Assembly (NCBI GenBank): GCA_039704465.1
Contig: JASFAU010000013.1
Span: 434,001 to 498,000 of the forward strand
Length of the DNA: 64,000 nt
Reading direction: 5' to 3'
DNA from: Plasmodiophora brassicae
Lineage: Eukaryota > Endomyxa > Phytomyxea > Plasmodiophorida > Plasmodiophoridae
Part shown: in pieces, positions 60,697 to 64,000 of the stretch
How positions within the stretch are numbered: the first letter of the stretch is position 1
Layout of the letters: the number at the start of each line of letters is the position of its first letter
The notes under the pieces: model-generated
What the model was told of the DNA's origin: nothing
The model's database searches: none
Seen by the model: the letters and a program-made list of their open reading frames with translations, nothing else
Translations under genes and position numbers: made by a program

Positions 60697-61572
60697 ATGG
60701 CTAAGTTTAACTGGTCGGCGCTGGACTTAGTGGACCTGGACCTGCCGCCGATGCCCATGTTCCTGCACGACGAGGAGCTCGTCATGGACCTTGGGACCGT
60801 CGACGAGGTCAGCGTCACCCCAGCACCGACCATGGCGCCCGACTGCCCTGCCGCACCGACGACGATGACGACGCCCGTCCTGAACGCCATCGTGGTCGGC
60901 ACGTCCGACGACGCCGCCCTCGGCTCGTCGTACCGGACCGTGCAGGCGACCGTGGCGCCGGAGGCGACGACGACGACGACGACGGCGGCGCCCGGCAAGC
61001 CGGACTACGTCGAGCGGTTCCAGCACATCGTCCAGTCGCTGTCGACCGAGCAGCTGAAGGCCGTCGACGAGGCGTACCAGCAGGTGCGCTGGGCGGGCGA
61101 CCTGCGCAAAGGGTACCAGGTCTGGGTCGACAAGCACGGCGGGAGGCGCACCGACGCCGAGCACCGCGCCGTCCGGACGCTGCTCAGCCCGGCGCACTGG
61201 GCCCATTCCGAGCGCATCGTCGCCGCCGTCTGCGACCTCGTCCGCCGGATGAAGGGCGCGGCGGCGGCGGACGCCGGCGCGTCGTCGCCGCCGCCGACCA
61301 AGAAACGGTCGCGGTCCCAGCAGCACGCCATCGCCCGGCATCGCAACGACGACAGCGTCGCTGCGGTGCCGGTCGCGGCCACCGTCGTGGACCCAGTGCC
61401 GGCGGCGGCAGGGCCCGCGCTGAAGCGCCCGTGCACGGGCACCAGCAGCAGCAGCGCGGACGACGACGTTCACAACAACAACAACAACAGCAGCAACAGC
61501 GACGCGTCCTGGTCCGAGTTCGTCCTGTTCGACGACATCCTGTCGTCGTCGCCGGACGGGTTCGCGAGCTGA
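60697..61572 (+). CDS. orphan low-complexity protein with one conserved-looking helical core
   Basis: The 291-aa ORF starts at ATG 60697 (MAKFNWSALDLVDLDLPP). It has a Thr/Ala-rich region with a poly-Thr tract. A compact helical core follows at residues ~125-200 (YVERFQHIVQSLSTEQLKAV, EAYQQVRWAGDLRKGYQVWV, VAAVCDLVRRMKG), then a basic patch (TKKRSRSQQHA) and an Asn/Ser-rich C-terminus ending in an acidic-hydrophobic element (WSEFVLFDDIL). Acidic hydrophobic ends with a nuclear-type basic patch suggest a transcriptional regulator. This is inference only. Confidence 0.7.
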   Translation: MAKFNWSALDLVDLDLPPMPMFLHDEELVMDLGTVDEVSVTPAPTMAPDCPAAPTTMTTPVLNAIVVGTSDDAALGSSYRTVQATVAPEATTTTTTAAPGKPDYVERFQHIVQSLSTEQLKAVDEAYQQVRWAGDLRKGYQVWVDKHGGRRTDAEHRAVRTLLSPAHWAHSERIVAAVCDLVRRMKGAAAADAGASSPPPTKKRSRSQQHAIARHRNDDSVAAVPVAATVVDPVPAAAGPALKRPCTGTSSSSADDDVHNNNNNSSNSDASWSEFVLFDDILSSSPDGFAS

Positions 61573-61629
61573 ACGCGCGCTCGCGCCCCCCGCGTCCAAT
61601 TTAACCGCAAGCTGGTGGACCGACCTCTA

Positions 61630-62091
61630 ATGGGTATAGTAGACCTAAACGTAAACCGGATGATAAACGCGCACGATATGTATCGGGAACGTGTGAACGC
61701 CCCCGGGGGGAGCCATCGGTCGGAGGTGCCGCATACCATGAACGCCATCGGGGCGGCCAGCCTGGGTTCGTCGGGCGACGACGCGGCGGTCCACGATGAC
61801 ATTCTGGCGTTCGACCAGTTCGCCCCGTCGACGGAGGCGTATTCGTCCAGGTGGCGGGTCAACGGCCGCGCCGTGCCGAATCGCGCCAACGACGTGCTCG
61901 AGTTCACGGTCTTCCCCGAGGGCGTTCCCGTCGACCATGACGACTGGCGCGGGCGGCTGGCCGCCCAGGAGCGGACGATCGCGTCGCTGTCCAGGGAGAT
62001 CACCGCCCAGCGCCTGAAGAACGCCGAGCTCGAGGCGACGCTCGATTCGGCGTTGCACAGACCGTCGGGCAGCACCGATGGGGCGACATGA
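61630..62091 (+). CDS. orphan coiled-coil protein, tandem paralogue 1
   Basis: ATG 61630 (MGIVDLNVNRMINAHDMY) starts a 153-aa protein. Its C-terminal half contains WRVNGRAVPN...EFTVFPEG, then DHDDWRGRLAAQERTIASLS and a coiled coil up to the end. The order NGR, EFTV, HDD, RGRL, coiled coil recurs in the next ORF downstream at 62270, showing a tandem duplication with strong divergence. No intron. Function unknown. Confidence 0.6.
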   Translation: MGIVDLNVNRMINAHDMYRERVNAPGGSHRSEVPHTMNAIGAASLGSSGDDAAVHDDILAFDQFAPSTEAYSSRWRVNGRAVPNRANDVLEFTVFPEGVPVDHDDWRGRLAAQERTIASLSREITAQRLKNAELEATLDSALHRPSGSTDGAT

Positions 62092-62269
62092 CGGCCAGGG
62101 CCAGTGCAGGACGGTGGAGCGCGGTGACGTTTGCAAACGACGGGCCAATGTCGGATACAGTTGGGGCGCGAGATTCTTCTACTACTGGGGCGGGGGAACC
62201 CTCGGCCGTTCAGTTGTGAGGTGACGCGTACCACTCGGGCGCACCTGGCTTGGCCCAGGGACGACGGGC

Positions 62270-62614
62270 ATGGCTGGAGGCAGCGTGGTAGCGTTCGAGG
62301 ACTGGGACCCGACGACAGCGGCGTTCCGGTGCGTTCTGGATGGTCGCGAGTCACTGCTGTCGGGGCGCGGGAAGGAGTTCACGGTGCACGATGAACCAGA
62401 CAGGGTCCAGCACGATGACGACAGAGGGCGCCTGATGCACCTGGAGGGCCAGATCGTTGTCCTGCAGCGGTGCCTTGCGGTACGAGACGAGATGTGCGAC
62501 GTTCTGCAAGACAGCGTTGGCAGGCTCGCGGGTACGATCGCTGGTCTGCAGGCCCAGGTGGCCGCGCTCGAGGACGCCATCGCGACCAAGGACATGGCGC
62601 GTAACAGCCACTGA
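62270..62614 (+). CDS. orphan coiled-coil protein, tandem paralogue 2
   Basis: ATG 62270 (MAGGSVVAFEDWDPTTAAF) starts a 114-aa protein with FRCVLDGRESLL...EFTVHDEP, then QHDDDRGRLMHLEGQIVVLQ and a C-terminal coiled coil (AGLQAQVAALEDAIATK). It aligns collinearly with the C-terminal half of the ORF at 61630. It is convergent with, and 58 bp from, the stop of the SAPS gene. Confidence 0.6.
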   Translation: MAGGSVVAFEDWDPTTAAFRCVLDGRESLLSGRGKEFTVHDEPDRVQHDDDRGRLMHLEGQIVVLQRCLAVRDEMCDVLQDSVGRLAGTIAGLQAQVAALEDAIATKDMARNSH

Positions 62615-62672
62615 AGTCGAACCGCAACGATGACGCCATACACGTAATGGGGACTCTTCGACACTGTATAAG

Positions 62673-64000
62673 CTATGCGGGGGAATCCTCGTCGGGGGGA
62701 GGCGCGGCTGCTGCGTCTGGCCGGACGACAACGCTGTCTTCTGAGCCGAACGCGGTCCCGAATATATCGTCCTCCTCCGAGACGAACATCTTATCTGCAG
62801 AGAGACAGAGAGGCAACACGTCACAAAGGCGGGCCTAGCGCCAGTGGCACGCAGCCGTACCGTCGAATGACACGGGCCAGGGTTCCCCATCGAACGGCGT
62901 TGCCTGGTTGTTCATCGCGTCGAACCTACAGCACAGCCCGCGTCACCATCCGATCGAACCCGTCGTCAACCACGCCAGCCAAACTGACGCTGTCTGAGAT
63001 TGGCTGTTGTCTTCAATGGCGTCGAAATCATCAGAAAAGTCTGTTCGGTACTGATGCTGGGCTCAGACACGGGGACGCAACACACATGGACGATACGGTC
63101 AGGTACCTTGGCTCCGGCGTTGCCTGTATCGACCCTAACGCAACGGAACTTAACGCCTGGAAGGCAGCGAAATACAATAAACGCTTCGTACCCGTCGAAC
63201 TCGTCCTCATCGTCCGCGTCCAGATCGGCTCGCGACGGACCTAACACCGAGGGACCGGTTTGGGGATCCAGACCATTGACGTCGGGCCTGCCTCCACCGA
63301 GTTGGACATTCAACTTGCTGTTCTCTACGGCGAGGTCGGACTCGACGAAGGAAATCCACGATTCACGGTCTTCAGTGCCGTTAGACGAGCGCACGCAAGC
63401 AGGATGGCACGGCCCGCATACCGGGATGGATCCATTCAGGACTGATGGTTGAATCCCTGTCCACGCTGACGATCATGTTGAGAATGCGAATAATGTGGCC
63501 CATGTGCCCAAGCCGAACACCGTTGCGCTTCCGCATCTCCAGCCGATTTTGTTCGAACGCGGCCATGGCGCTTGCTACAAACTGCCCCTTCTGAAGGAAC
63601 TGCCGCAGTGCCCATGAGACGCGAGTGCGGCAACGAACGCGTGCAAGTACCAACCTGGTGCTTGAGCGCAGAGCTGGAAGCCGATGTGAATAGCGACACG
63701 GCAACTGTTTCGGTAATAAAGTGCAGCATGGAGTTCCACTGGTACTTGAAGAAATACGAAACAATGACGGGAACGAAATTCGTTGCCGCCAGCTGCGATT
63801 GCACAGCAACGTATCCTGTTCGCAAGAGAGCCAGGACAAGCTCCGCCGACTTTAGCCTTGCGTTGCCGAGAACCTCGACAATCCCGCCCATCACAGAAGG
63901 AACGGGTTCGGCAACGGGGGCAACCTCGATGATATAATGAAACAGGGTCGATAGATTATCACAAATGAGCTGGACGGGAAACGGCACCTCGTCACCAAAC
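62673..64000 (-). CDS. SAPS-domain PP6 regulatory subunit (5' end outside window)
   Basis: Minus-strand exons enter at the window end with the SAPS domain: LICDNLSTLFHYIIEVAP, LGNARLKSAELVLALLRTGY, TNFVPVIVSYFFKYQWNSML and, after an intron, FVASAMAAFEQNRLEMRKRN and LGHMGHIIRILNMIVS. Later exons give FVESDLAVENSKLNVQL, an acidic DADDEDEFDGYEAF segment, DFSDDFDAIEDN, and a last exon MFVSEEDDIFGTAFGSED ending at TAG 62673-62675. SAPS proteins (PPP6R1-3, yeast Sap155/185/190/4) are scaffolds targeting the PP6/Sit4 phosphatase. The acidic C-terminus is usual for the family. The first exons are missing. Confidence 0.9.

Overview
This is nuclear DNA of a GC-rich, gene-dense eukaryote. Coding sequences are interrupted by short GT-AG introns (about 46 to 85 nt), there is a nuclear-type tRNA-Leu(CAG), and almost every gene has a clear eukaryote-wide orthologue. 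There is no operon structure or Shine-Dalgarno pattern. Gene spacing is often only a few hundred bases and both strands are used about equally. The gene set (CNOT9, COG6, Rpn3, TFIIIC largest subunit, SIN1/Avo1, FANCL, WDR47-like, IBTK-like, PAQR, LITAF-domain proteins) and the mobile elements (chromovirus, tyrosine recombinase, MULE-like) suit a unicellular opisthokont or amoebozoan-grade protist, or an early-diverging fungus. The lineage cannot be fixed by eye.

Layout. 0-9 kb: 3'-truncated F-box/zinc-finger gene (-), CNOT9 (+), a membrane-linked NB-ARC/STAND-like ATPase (+), an orphan multi-pass membrane protein (+), FANCL (-) and an RBM34/Nop12-like protein (-). 9-21 kb: COG6 (-), tRNA-Leu (+), WDR47-like (-), Rpn3/PSMD3 (-) divergent from PCBD (+), PAQR (-), PPIL2 (-), RanBP9/10-like (+). 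21-36 kb: GTF3C1 (-), SIN1 (+), a very intron-rich xanthine dehydrogenase (-), RBBP6/Mpe1-like (+). 36-44.5 kb is an accessory island: chromovirus 3' remnant, two nearly identical ~1 kb direct repeats each carrying a LITAF-domain gene, a SWIM-finger (MULE-like) transposase remnant with an inverted copy of its end, an 18-bp minisatellite and an intact 741-aa tyrosine-recombinase ORF. 44.8-58 kb: ZNRD2-like (+), eIF3b (-), IBTK-like (+), UFD1/zinc-finger protein (-), EF-hand protein (+), eRF1 (+), DHHC palmitoyltransferase (+). 58-64 kb: a gypsy fragment folded into an 83-bp inverted repeat, a predicted GPI-anchored surface protein (-), an orphan low-complexity protein (+), two tandem paralogous coiled-coil ORFs (+) and the 3' half of a SAPS/PP6-regulatory-subunit gene (-).

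Most genes are housekeeping: mRNA decay, translation initiation and termination, Pol III transcription, proteasome and ubiquitin, Golgi tethering, TORC2, Fanconi repair. They are not functionally clustered. Novelty is concentrated in the 36-44.5 kb island, in the orphan genes at 2.99-5.9 kb and 59-62.6 kb, and in unusual domain combinations. I joined exons by hand from GT-AG borders and conserved protein sequence. Where a join is uncertain the entry says so.
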